A stretch of DNA of 64,000 bases from Pirellulales bacterium (GTDB lineage: Bacteria > Planctomycetota > Planctomycetia > Pirellulales > Thermoguttaceae), in contig JAFGPV010000085.1 of NCBI GenBank assembly GCA_016936015.1, positions 18,963 to 82,962 of the forward strand. Reading direction: 5' to 3'. The translations under genes and the position numbers were made by a program. Below are positions 1 to 7,660 of this stretch, in pieces. Numbering within the stretch: position 1 is the stretch's first letter; each line of letters starts with the position of its first letter. The notes under the pieces are model-generated. The model was not told where the DNA came from. It saw nothing but the letters and a program-made list of their open reading frames with translations, and made no database searches.

Positions 1-161
1 GTCGTTTTTTCTCCTTCTCCGGTTGGAGCCGGTTTGTCATCTTTCTCCGCGAGGTAGACAAATTGCTGATCTCCCGAACCCCCAAACCCGGCAGCGCAGA
101 CCGTCAATGTGAAAAATAGAAGACAGTACACGTAAGAACTCCCCGAAAAAGCAGGTTTCAT
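1..161 (-). CDS. Secreted protein, N-terminal part only (cut by window edge)
   Basis: Reading leftwards from an ATG at 159-161, 53 codons stay open to the window edge. The first 24 or so residues (MKPAFSGSSYVYCLL then a hydrophobic FFTLTVCAAGFG) look like a signal peptide with a small-residue cleavage region, followed by a polar stretch (DQQFVYLAEKDDKPAP). The body and function lie outside the window, so no family can be given. There is no clear Shine-Dalgarno sequence. It is divergent from the GntR gene, with a 170-base gap that holds the GntR promoter. Confidence 0.5.
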   Translation of the reverse strand, partial: MKPAFSGSSYVYCLLFFTLTVCAAGFGGSGDQQFVYLAEKDDKPAPTGEGEKT

Positions 162-273
162 GCGTGATTTTTTCAACTATTCATACATTATGTTGAGTTT
201 AGCAGAAACAGCGCTGACAAGCTATGCTCGAAGGCGTATTTCCCAGGGCCGAATCCTTTCTGATTCCCAGGTC

Positions 274-301
274 TTGACACGCCGGCCAACTGTTGTATAA
301 T
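274..301 (+). promoter_or_regulatory. Sigma-70-type promoter of the GntR-ABC operon, with possible operator
   Basis: TTGACA at 274-279 and TATAAT at 296-301 are separated by 16 bases and lie 30 bases before the GntR start codon. Both hexamers are perfect consensus. The -10 is embedded in the imperfect palindrome TGTATAATATGTACA (about 294-308). That would be a natural place for the downstream YtrA-type GntR protein to bind and repress its own operon; this role is inferred from family behaviour. Confidence 0.75.
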
Positions 302-330
302 ATGTACATCAGTTACCACACAGGTGCGGC

Positions 331-732
331 ATGTATCTTTACCTGAACCACCGCAGCGGCGAACCGATTTACCGGCAAATCGTCGAGGCGATCAAGTACA
401 AGATTGCCTCCGGGCAGATTGCGGTGGACGAGAGGCTGCCCAGCATCCGCCGCCTCGCCGAGGAGTTGAAGATCAATCCCCGCACGATGTTGAAGGCCTA
501 TGAGGAACTGCAACACGCCGGCCTGGTGGTGATGCGGCAGGGGCAGGGAGTGTTCGTCGCCAATCACGGAACGACTACCGAGTCGGTCCGCCGCAAGGCG
601 ATCGGCGAAATGGCCCGGCGAATGCTGGCCGAGGCCTTCCGCCTGGGGGCTGGAACCGAAGAGGTATTAAAAATCATCCACACCGAATCCAGCAAAATGG
701 AACAGGAACAAGGGGAAGCCGGCCATGAATGA
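331..732 (+). CDS. GntR family transcriptional regulator, YtrA subfamily
   Basis: A 133-residue repressor-type protein. Residues 8-75 form the GntR winged helix-turn-helix, with EPIYRQIVEAIKYKIASG, then LPSIRRLAEELKINPRT and the wing RQGQGVFVA. Only about 55 helical residues follow. This short C-terminus, with no large effector domain, is typical of the YtrA subfamily, whose members usually sit in and control an ABC transporter operon. The neighbours fit: its stop overlaps the start of an ABC ATPase gene by 8 bases, and a consensus promoter with an embedded palindrome lies directly upstream. It probably autoregulates the four-gene operon; the inducing signal cannot be read from sequence. Confidence 0.92.
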   Translation: MYLYLNHRSGEPIYRQIVEAIKYKIASGQIAVDERLPSIRRLAEELKINPRTMLKAYEELQHAGLVVMRQGQGVFVANHGTTTESVRRKAIGEMARRMLAEAFRLGAGTEEVLKIIHTESSKMEQEQGEAGHE

Positions 733-1684
733 TTCCGTTGTCCACGCGGTCGATTTACACCGCCGATTTGGATCCGTCCCGGCTCTGGACGGCGTGAATC
801 TCGAAGTCTCCCGGGGATCGATCCTCGCCCTGCTCGGTCCGAACGGGGCGGGCAAGACCACGCTGTTGCGGATCCTCGTCGGCCTGATCGAGCCGACCGC
901 CGGCCGGGCGGAGGTCCTCGGCCGGCCGGCGCGCCGCCTTTCCGCGGCGGACGGCGGACGGATCGCCTACGTGGGCGACCGCTGCGCCCCTCCGAGTTGG
1001 GCGACCCTGGCGCTGTTGGAAGACCTCCAGGCCGGCGCCGTGAAGGACTTCGACCGCGACTTTTTCCGCGAGCTATGCTGCTGGCGCGGTCTGACGCCGC
1101 GGCGGCCCTACGGCGCGTTGAGCAAAGGGCAGCGTCGCTGGGTCCTGACCAGCCTGGCGCTGGCCGCCCGGCCGGAACTGCTCCTGCTGGACGAACCGGC
1201 CGATGGCCTGGATCCCGCCGCCCGGCGCGACCTTTACGACTGCCTGCGGAAGCACGTCACCGGGCACGAGGCCACGGCCATCGTCACCACGCACGTCCTG
1301 GCCGACGTGGAACGGGTCGCCGACGACGTGGCGATCCTCGAGACCGGCCGACTGGTGTTCGAGGCCCCGTTGGAAGACCTCCGCGAAGAAGTCCGCCAAG
1401 TGGAGATCCCGAATGATTCCCTCTCCCCGACCACTGCGTGGTGCCCGGAGAGGGCTAGGGTGAGGGCGGAAGACACCGAGAACGGCTTTTCCCTCCTGGG
1501 CGCCGTTCAACGCGAGGACGTTCAGATTCTCTGGATCCGGCGGAACGGGATCAGTGATGAAAAACTGTGTGAAAAATTCGGCCCCCACACGACCATCCGG
1601 ACCGTCGATCTGGAAACGTTGTACCTGACCATCATCGAACATTCGCCGGATATCGTGGATACACACGGCGTGCAACACAACTGA
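725..1684 (+). CDS. ABC transporter ATP-binding protein
   Basis: A 319-residue ATPase. Walker A is GPNGAGKTT at residues 38-46, the signature LSKGQ is at 132-136, Walker B LLLLDEP at 152-158 and the switch histidine is in TTHVLADVE near 188. The C-terminal 90 residues are a divergent extension. Within it, residues about 232-248 (SLSPTTAWCPERARVRA) are encoded by a copy of the palindromic HPNPLP/LSQRERG repeat (1419-1468), so part of the extension is repeat-derived and unlikely to be functional. The ATG overlaps the GntR stop by 8 bases, implying translational coupling. The partner is probably the membrane protein that follows; the substrate is unknown. Confidence 0.9.
   Translation: MNDSVVHAVDLHRRFGSVPALDGVNLEVSRGSILALLGPNGAGKTTLLRILVGLIEPTAGRAEVLGRPARRLSAADGGRIAYVGDRCAPPSWATLALLEDLQAGAVKDFDRDFFRELCCWRGLTPRRPYGALSKGQRRWVLTSLALAARPELLLLDEPADGLDPAARRDLYDCLRKHVTGHEATAIVTTHVLADVERVADDVAILETGRLVFEAPLEDLREEVRQVEIPNDSLSPTTAWCPERARVRAEDTENGFSLLGAVQREDVQILWIRRNGISDEKLCEKFGPHTTIRTVDLETLYLTIIEHSPDIVDTHGVQHN
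1419..1468. repeat. HPNPLP/LSQRERG-type palindrome, degraded copy inside ABC ATPase gene
   Basis: A hairpin with CCCTCTCC and GGAGAGGG arms is followed by CTAGGGTGAGGGCG, matching the outer arm of the elements at 25647-25736 and 61759-61794. The reading frame of the ATPase continues through it. Confidence 0.75.
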
Positions 1685-1719
1685 CGAGGACAAATGTTTC
1701 ACACAAACGGGAGATTGCC

Positions 1720-2361
1720 ATGCCCCTACGACACGGACTGTTGAGGATTTATTGGCGACAGGCCCTGCCGGCGACCGGCTGGGGACTGCTCAGCCTAACG
1801 CTCTACGCCCTTATTTGTCCGGGAGTGATGAGTTGGCGGGATCTGTTGCCGATGCAGTTTATCGGTTTGCAATGCCTGCTCTTGGCAATCTTGTTGGGCC
1901 GTTTCAACACGCCGGCCTTTGCGTTTTTGTATTCCCGGGGATATTCCCGGAATCAACTGTGGGGACATCTCATGCTCGTTAGCGTGTTGTCCGTCTTCAT
2001 AGCGTGGCTGCCGGCCGCGCTGACAGTCTGGTCGGGCCTGCGGAGTTCCCTGCACGATTGGTTCCAGAGTCCGTATTTTCCGGTGATGGCCCCACGGGAA
2101 GCACTCGTGCCCTGGATTTGGCTGGGCATCTATCTCGTCTTTCTGCCGGCCTTTCACTACGCCTGGATCCGCCTGGCTCAGCCGACGCGGGGCCAGAACG
2201 GCGGCATCCTGGCCGCCGGGGCAATGATTGCCGCCCTCCTGGCGGTCTACTCCATGAACGGATGGTTCGCCTGGCCGTGCGTCGGTACGTTCTCTTTGAT
2301 GGTTCCCGTTTTCCTTCTTGGCGCCCGAATGCTCCATCGCAACTTGGAGGTGCGCGCATGA
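1720..2361 (+). CDS. Multi-pass membrane protein, probable ABC permease-like component
   Basis: A 213-residue protein with about six hydrophobic segments (around residues 20-36, 45-62, 82-104, 130-150, 165-180 and 186-205). It has no recognisable soluble domain. A GGGAG Shine-Dalgarno sequence lies 7 bases before the ATG. It follows the ABC ATPase by 35 bases and overlaps the next gene start, so it is probably the membrane partner of that ATPase. I do not recognise a specific family, and the permease role is inferred from context. Confidence 0.75.
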   Translation: MPLRHGLLRIYWRQALPATGWGLLSLTLYALICPGVMSWRDLLPMQFIGLQCLLLAILLGRFNTPAFAFLYSRGYSRNQLWGHLMLVSVLSVFIAWLPAALTVWSGLRSSLHDWFQSPYFPVMAPREALVPWIWLGIYLVFLPAFHYAWIRLAQPTRGQNGGILAAGAMIAALLAVYSMNGWFAWPCVGTFSLMVPVFLLGARMLHRNLEVRA

Positions 2362-4874
2362 CCGCTTTTTCATTCTTTTTTTTCCTGGTTATGGCGGTTT
2401 TAATTGTGGCGGTATTCCTGCTTGTCCTCCGCAGGCGGCGAATGGCTTTCAGCCGGCCGGGCGCCTTCCTGCCGCAGCCGGCCCCTTATCCCGCCCGTCC
2501 CGCCCGGCTGGTCGAGGCGGCGGCACTGACGGCGGCCGCGGGCATCATCATCGCCATTGCCGCCACCTTCCCGAACACCGGCGGGAATCTCCTAAGGCTC
2601 GAACAGATCCCGTACGATTATGCCGCGGTCAACGTCCTCTTTTTCGCCTGCGCCGTCGTCGGGGTGGGCGTCGCTATTTTACTGGCACTTTTGGGACGGA
2701 CATTTCTGGGATCCTTGACACTGGCAACCGTCTTGATCGGCTATGGTTTCGTCCTCAACGGCGGCAGCTACCCGGGCAGTTGGTTCTTGCCGGAGGATAT
2801 CATCAAACCGACAACCGCGGAGTACACGATCGACATTTGCGGCACGAATGTCCAAGACGCGGAACTGTGGGTCAACGGCGTATACTTGGGAAAGACACCC
2901 TACGTCACGACCCTGGAAGACTTCAAGAAAAAAGTCCCCTACTGGCCGGAGCCGCCGAAAGATTTCAAGACAGACAAGGCGAACATCCTCACATACCATC
3001 CGCTCGGCCCATCCATAGGACACTATCAGCGGTGGATCAAGTTGGAACTGCCGAGGGGCTACGCGGAGCCGTCGCGGCCGCCGCTTTTTTCTTCGTCGGA
3101 GGATGTCAAGAAATTCTACGAGCAAAAGCGTTTGGCCGAGGAGATAGCGAAGCGTTATTACTATCCGCGGCTCCGCTATGCCGGTGAGTGGGGATTGTCC
3201 CTGGACAACGCCGGTTGGGGCGGGGGAGGAGGGCGATTTGCTTATAGTGTCGAAAGTCATTTTACCGTCCTGTTTCCCGACCGTCAGAAACGCCTGGAAG
3301 CTTTGCTCAACAAGGCCCGGCTGGCCGACTACCACGTCGGGCCGGAGTGGTTTGAGGCCCTGGAGACCTACTACGAAGACGCCTGGCTCGCGCTGCGGAA
3401 GGCGGCCGACGACGAGCCGCCGATGGGCGAACTGCTCGATGCCTGGGCCGCCTGGCACTACCGGCTCGACCAGGCCGTGGATCCGGAATCGGCATGGGAA
3501 GTATTTCAGCGGATTTGTGACGAGGCGGAGTCTCGGCGGAAATACACGACGGCCAGCGTCGCCGGTCAGGCCGTAAAACTCTTGACGCCCAAGCTCCCGG
3601 TGGATCGGCTCGTCGATCATGCCATGGAAATCATCCGCACGACCAACGCCTTCGAACCCTTGCAAAGCCTGGTGCGCGGTTACAAGCAATTCGGCTACTG
3701 CCGGCGGACGGGCGGCCTTTATCTCGGCGACAACGGCTACCTGTACGTCTCCTCCGGCGAGAACGTCGGCCCCTGGCAGTCTCCCTACCGGGGATTGCCC
3801 GTGGCGCAGGCCATTTGGACGCTCAATCAACAGTTACGCTCGAAGCCGACTCTATCGCCGAACGTCATCCAACAGCGGATCGTCCCCGCGCTGATCTGCT
3901 GGCACTACGATGCCCGCCGGCCGGAGTCCCTGTTGGCCGCGGTCTCTTTTGGCGGGCCGGCCATCGACGCCTTCCTCCTGCGGCAAAAATGGCGGGCCTC
4001 CGCCGAGCAATTGCCTTTCGAGCAGCAGGCCCGCATTTCCGGCAAGGAGATCAATCCCTGGCTGTATCTGCTGGCCTATCTCAACGACGCCGCCGGCCGG
4101 AAGTTCCATCGCGAACATGCGGGCGAGATCATGAATTTAGCCGATAAGCTTCACGCCCCTTCATGGGGCTGGGAGAGAGATCTCGATTTCCTCTTTGCGG
4201 ACCCGTGGCTGGCCAAGGAGTATTGGACGCATTACGTCGTCAAGTATCGTCCTCGGACTTCGGGCGAAGCGCTGCGGGATAAGTGGAATTACCTGCTGAA
4301 AATGGGCGACGCGACCACGGCCGAGATGTTCGTCGAGGCATGGAAAGAGACCACGATCGATTGGGCCGAGTTCACCTATGCCGTGAACTTGCTCGACCAA
4401 CTCGATCCTCCAATGCAGAAAAAGGTAGTTGACGCGCTGACGTACGAAATTCACAGACGTCCGTTAAATCTTCAGGGATTTGACGACGTTCAAAGAAAAC
4501 AATTGGTCGACATGCTGCGGGACCAAGGGCGGCGGTACGACGTTAAGCAGATCTTTAAAACGCTTGCCCGAGAGAAACGTCAAGCCAACAAACAGCTCTG
4601 GAAAAACGTCCCGCTCTGGCTGGAGCATAACGCGCCGGATTCGCCCCTGGTGGAGATGCTGGCCCGCTCTGAAAATCCTGAACTCCGGGCAATGGTCTTC
4701 GGCGCCCTGCGGAGCGATCCAACCCCGGGCCACCGGGCATTGCTGGCGGAGTTGCTGAAAGATCCCGACCCGAAGGTTCGGGCGGAAGCGGAAAAAGTTG
4801 CCGCGGAACTGAAGACCTTGGCGGCGGCGCCTCTGCGGGAGTTCACTTCCGATCCCGCGGCATTTTCACCATGA
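2358..4874 (+). CDS. Large membrane-anchored protein with PEGA-like and C-terminal HEAT-like regions
   Basis: An 838-residue protein. The open frame extends to 2004, but the ATG at 2358 overlaps the previous stop (ATGA) and follows GGAGG, and the upstream part is out of frame with the membrane protein gene, so 2358 is the likely start. Four hydrophobic helices fall within the first 140 residues. Next comes a PEGA-like segment (AELWVNGVYLGKTPYV, about residues 165-185), which in known proteins is a small surface beta domain. A long charged helical region rich in Trp, Tyr and Asp follows. The last 80 residues look like one or two HEAT repeats (NPELRAMVFGALRSDPTPGHRALLAELLKD). It is the last gene of the GntR/ABC operon. 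Function is unknown; a transporter accessory or sensor role is inferred from position only. Confidence 0.8.
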   Translation: MTAFSFFFFLVMAVLIVAVFLLVLRRRRMAFSRPGAFLPQPAPYPARPARLVEAAALTAAAGIIIAIAATFPNTGGNLLRLEQIPYDYAAVNVLFFACAVVGVGVAILLALLGRTFLGSLTLATVLIGYGFVLNGGSYPGSWFLPEDIIKPTTAEYTIDICGTNVQDAELWVNGVYLGKTPYVTTLEDFKKKVPYWPEPPKDFKTDKANILTYHPLGPSIGHYQRWIKLELPRGYAEPSRPPLFSSSEDVKKFYEQKRLAEEIAKRYYYPRLRYAGEWGLSLDNAGWGGGGGRFAYSVESHFTVLFPDRQKRLEALLNKARLADYHVGPEWFEALETYYEDAWLALRKAADDEPPMGELLDAWAAWHYRLDQAVDPESAWEVFQRICDEAESRRKYTTASVAGQAVKLLTPKLPVDRLVDHAMEIIRTTNAFEPLQSLVRGYKQFGYCRRTGGLYLGDNGYLYVSSGENVGPWQSPYRGLPVAQAIWTLNQQLRSKPTLSPNVIQQRIVPALICWHYDARRPESLLAAVSFGGPAIDAFLLRQKWRASAEQLPFEQQARISGKEINPWLYLLAYLNDAAGRKFHREHAGEIMNLADKLHAPSWGWERDLDFLFADPWLAKEYWTHYVVKYRPRTSGEALRDKWNYLLKMGDATTAEMFVEAWKETTIDWAEFTYAVNLLDQLDPPMQKKVVDALTYEIHRRPLNLQGFDDVQRKQLVDMLRDQGRRYDVKQIFKTLAREKRQANKQLWKNVPLWLEHNAPDSPLVEMLARSENPELRAMVFGALRSDPTPGHRALLAELLKDPDPKVRAEAEKVAAELKTLAAAPLREFTSDPAAFSP

Positions 4875-4882
4875 TATTCATC

Positions 4883-4953
4883 CTGTAGGAGGCGGCTCCT
4901 GCCGCCGATTGTGTTTGACCTTTCTATCGGCGGCGGGAGCCGCCTCCTACAGG
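4883..4953. repeat. 71-bp hairpin element between convergent genes
   Basis: CTGTAGGAGGCGGCTCCTGC at the left is matched by its near-perfect reverse complement at the right (GCCGCCTCCTACAG end), with an AT-rich loop. A second copy is at 31410-31480. Here it separates the convergent HEAT-protein and sigma-factor genes, so it could act as a bidirectional terminator, but it has no U-tract. The recurrence marks it as a dispersed repeat. Confidence 0.85.
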
Positions 4954-4961
4954 TTTGAGGA

Positions 4962-5510
4962 TCACACCACAGCCAATTCCTTGGCCAGCCGTTTGCGTGC
5001 GACGTGCAGCCGCCGCTTGATGGTGCCCACCGGGGTGTCGAACTTGCGGCTCATCTCCCGCAGCGAGCGGCCCTCGAAGTAGAAGGCCTCCAGCGTCTGG
5101 CGGTCCAGCGCGCGGAGTTTCTTCAGGCCGCTGCGGACCTGGACGGCGCGTTCGCGGTCGAGCATCGCCGTCAGCGGTGTGCGGCGCTCGATGCCGTGGA
5201 CGCCGCAATTTCCCGTAATGACGACCACCCGGGGCGTGCGCCGCACCGCCCGGTTGATGGCCATCCGGTCGGCAATCTGCCGCAGCCAGCCGCCGAAGCA
5301 CCGCGGATCGTGCAATTGGTCCAGTTTCCGCAAGGCGCGGATGAAGACCTCCTGGCACAGCTCCTGCGCCTCGGCATGATTGCCCAGCCGGCGGAGCACG
5401 GTGGCGTACACGACCCGCTCGAAGCGCTCCGCCAGCCGGCCGAACGCCTCCCGGTCGCCGCACTGTGCGGCCAAGACGGTTTCAACCAATTCGGAAGGGG
5501 ACAGTCCCAT
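4962..5510 (-). CDS. RNA polymerase sigma-70 family (ECF-like) sigma factor
   Basis: A 182-residue protein from the chosen ATG at 5508-5510. Region 2 is DREAFGRLAERFERVVYATV followed by NHAEAQELCQEVFIRALRKL, with the WLRQIADRMAINRAVRR core helix. Region 4 near the C-terminus is LDRQTLEAFYFEGRSLREMS then TPVGTIKRRLHVARKRLAKE, the -35-binding helix-turn-helix. It directs core RNA polymerase to a dedicated promoter set. The frame stays open 39 codons further upstream, but that part is encoded by a palindromic repeat and low-complexity sequence. The chosen start codon itself lies inside the repeat (5497-5540), so the native N-terminus or ribosome-binding site may have been replaced. No anti-sigma gene is adjacent. 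Confidence 0.88.
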   Translation of the reverse strand: MGLSPSELVETVLAAQCGDREAFGRLAERFERVVYATVLRRLGNHAEAQELCQEVFIRALRKLDQLHDPRCFGGWLRQIADRMAINRAVRRTPRVVVITGNCGVHGIERRTPLTAMLDRERAVQVRSGLKKLRALDRQTLEAFYFEGRSLREMSRKFDTPVGTIKRRLHVARKRLAKELAVV

Positions 5511-5540
5511 TTTCACTTCGTGAAAATTGGGACAGTCCCC
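5497..5540. repeat. GDSPIF-type palindromic element, copy A
   Basis: A 44-base near-perfect palindrome with ends GGGGACAGTCCC and GGGACAGTCCCC and an inner arm TTTTCAC/GTGAAAA. On the minus strand it encodes GDCPNFHEVKMGLSP, matching copies at 8258-8301 and 59117-59160. It contains the likely start codon of the sigma factor gene. Confidence 0.88.
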
Positions 5541-6451
5541 AGGGGGCAATTTGTTTTGCAAAGGGAAGATCATATTCAGGGAAAGCGACAAAAAAGGCGG
5601 AAAGGGAATACTTGCGGCAACCTTCAACCGGACCGGAGGGGGAGGGAGAAAACCGAGGGGCTTCTGCTCACCGCGGCACGGGGGCGACCGGAGGGGGACC
5701 GACGTTTTCGGAAGCCAGTCGAAGGTGGATTATCGACTGGCTGTCCGACGTTCAGGCCGCTTCGGCTCCGCCGAATGCCAGCCAGTCCGCGGCCGACTGC
5801 AACCGGGTTTAAGCACCCGACGCAACAGCCCGGCGGCCGACTGCGTCGCCGCGTAATACGCGGCGCGTAGGTCCACCCGGAGGCCGTCGAAAAGCCGCAT
5901 CCCAAATGACCGCGCACGGAAGAGTGCGACCGCGACAGGGGTCCCGAGGCCGACAACGCCGACGATCTCCAGGCATCCGCAACCCAACAGGCGGGAATTC
6001 GTGCCACGATCGATGTGAATAAGGCGTTGCATGGCGACCCCTTTCGTTGCGCTATCGCGCGGTTTTAAGAGGACGGAAGGAAAGAAATAAAGGTTTTGTA
6101 TCCAGCTTATAAGAGGTGGGGAGCCTCCTTAAAGGTCTAATGTGGACATCTATGCCCAATTGGTCAAGAGAAATCCATTCTCCTGTGTCGGAATATATAG
6201 ACCCCGCAGGAGACATGCCGGTTCGCTCTTTTTTATGGAAAACTTCGCATTAGGCATGACTGCAAATCCATAATCTATTACAATGCAACATGTTAAGTGT
6301 GTCATCCCGTTAAAGTTATCCATCCGTTCCAATCGGTTTAATTCTCAAGACCGCCAGAATCCGAACCGATTAGATTTCGTGATAGGCATGCTTTGTTTCG
6401 ATTTTTTTCTTTGCGTTGCAATAAATTAGCGAATTTAGGGGGGTTATGGTA
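5541..6451. other. Mostly non-coding interval
   Basis: About 0.9 kb between divergent genes. Apart from the weak minus-strand gene candidate at 5730-6032, I see only short palindromes (for example GCGCGATAGCGC near 6050) and an AT-rich leader from 6060 to 6440 upstream of the next plus-strand gene. No RNA gene is recognised. Confidence 0.5.
5730..6032 (-). CDS. Possible small membrane protein
   Basis: An open frame of 100 residues whose ATG follows AAAGGGG with 5 bases between (a convincing Shine-Dalgarno sequence). Residues 15-40 (LLGCGCLEIVGVVGLGTPVAVALF) could be one membrane helix. The rest is Arg-rich and of low complexity, and the last 25 residues look non-native. No family is recognised. 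An AT-rich stretch upstream (6060-6110) could hold its promoter. It may be a frame that is open by chance, because GC-rich DNA keeps frames open. Confidence 0.35.
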   Translation of the reverse strand: MQRLIHIDRGTNSRLLGCGCLEIVGVVGLGTPVAVALFRARSFGMRLFDGLRVDLRAAYYAATQSAAGLLRRVLKPGCSRPRTGWHSAEPKRPERRTASR

Positions 6452-7543
6452 ATGTCGCAGAATTCTCTCCGGCATCGGCCCTTGATTGAAGACCTTGTAG
6501 GTCACTCGGGGGAGATAATCCTGCCGGAGACGGCGGCGATCCCCTGTGATCCATGGTCCGGCAGTCACCGCAGGCCGGGCGTCTTGCCGGCTTGTGCCGA
6601 AGGAACGGATGTCTCCCGGGAGCCGTGGTCGAAAGGCGAGAATCCGTTGCCGATCGTGGGCCGTTTTCCGGATTTGGACCGGTTATCGTCCGGCGGGCAA
6701 GACCCCGCTCCACAAAGCTCCCTTTCCGCCGCCGGCACAAACGATCCGCCGTCCGAGCCCCAGGGGACTTCTCTCCGGCACGACCGGTGGCTCAATCCGA
6801 AGCTTTCGGCGCGCGTCCTGGGAGGAGCGGGACTGTTCCTGCTTATGGCGGCGATTGTACCCTTGCTTCTGCCTTCCAGCGAGAATTCGGATAAGGAATC
6901 CAATGCCGGCGGCGTGTCACCCGCCCCGACAACCGCCTCCGCGGCGGCAATTCCGACGCCGAAAAATGACTTTCCGGTTTGTATTGACCGCGTCAACCAT
7001 GCGCCCGAAAAAACCGGGACATCCTCGATTTCATTCCCTGGTCCACTGGCGGTATCGCCTGACCCGCAAGCAACTCCGGCAGCGACCGCCGCCGGGAAGA
7101 CCCCGGTCCTGTTGCAAGAAAAGGTCGGGACCGAAGTGCCTCGCGGCGCACCGGTCCTACAAACAGCCGACCGCCGGTCGGGAGTCTCGGACGGCGCTCC
7201 TTCAGTTGCCGTTCCTCCGCCGAAAAGTCCCCCGGCGTCCGGCCGGGAAACCGCTCCCGCCCAACCCGCCGAGAGCAATACCGACGCGGACTTCGTCCCG
7301 TGGCCCCGGTCGGCAAGCGACGTCCGCAACTCAGGAAATCCCCCGTCGCAGCCTACTCCCCGAACCAACACGTCGCCTCTCGGCGGGCGGATGGCACTGA
7401 GACCGCCGCCCACGGCTCGGGCCGGCATTATGCAAAATCCCTATTTCGAGCCGACTCCCTCCCCGCCGCCGGAGACTTCGGGCATCCCTTATCCCGTAAC
7501 GGACAGGAGTTCAGGAATCGGTGAACGTGTCCTGACGCGGTAA
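6452..7543 (+). CDS. Single-pass membrane protein with long disordered Pro/Ser/Thr-rich region
   Basis: A 363-residue protein if translation starts at ATG 6452, which lies 8 bases after a G6 tract (6438-6443); an ATG at 6446 is too close to that tract. One hydrophobic helix (ARVLGGAGLFLLMAAIVPLLL, about residues 121-141) separates a 120-residue N-terminal part from a 220-residue Pro/Ala/Ser/Thr-rich, probably disordered C-terminal part. No catalytic domain is recognised. It precedes a CpsD/ParA-like protein and an ExeA-like ATPase on the same strand. In planctomycetes such ATPase pairs accompany exopolysaccharide or secretion loci, so this could be the membrane anchor of that unit; that role is inferred. 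Confidence 0.65.
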   Translation: MSQNSLRHRPLIEDLVGHSGEIILPETAAIPCDPWSGSHRRPGVLPACAEGTDVSREPWSKGENPLPIVGRFPDLDRLSSGGQDPAPQSSLSAAGTNDPPSEPQGTSLRHDRWLNPKLSARVLGGAGLFLLMAAIVPLLLPSSENSDKESNAGGVSPAPTTASAAAIPTPKNDFPVCIDRVNHAPEKTGTSSISFPGPLAVSPDPQATPAATAAGKTPVLLQEKVGTEVPRGAPVLQTADRRSGVSDGAPSVAVPPPKSPPASGRETAPAQPAESNTDADFVPWPRSASDVRNSGNPPSQPTPRTNTSPLGGRMALRPPPTARAGIMQNPYFEPTPSPPPETSGIPYPVTDRSSGIGERVLTR

Positions 7544-7660
7544 GGAGTGTTAGGCAAGCCACGTCAGCAACGTTTATTGATCGAATGTTGAACGCTTCAA
7601 TTTCAATCCGATCACCGATAGCGGTCACGGGAACGGCTACTATATGGAGTACAACTTGGC

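Noticed and set aside
2004..2357. In-frame upstream extension of the large HEAT/PEGA-like protein
   Set aside because: It overlaps the membrane protein gene in another frame, and ATG 2358 has a clear ribosome-binding site overlapping the previous stop.
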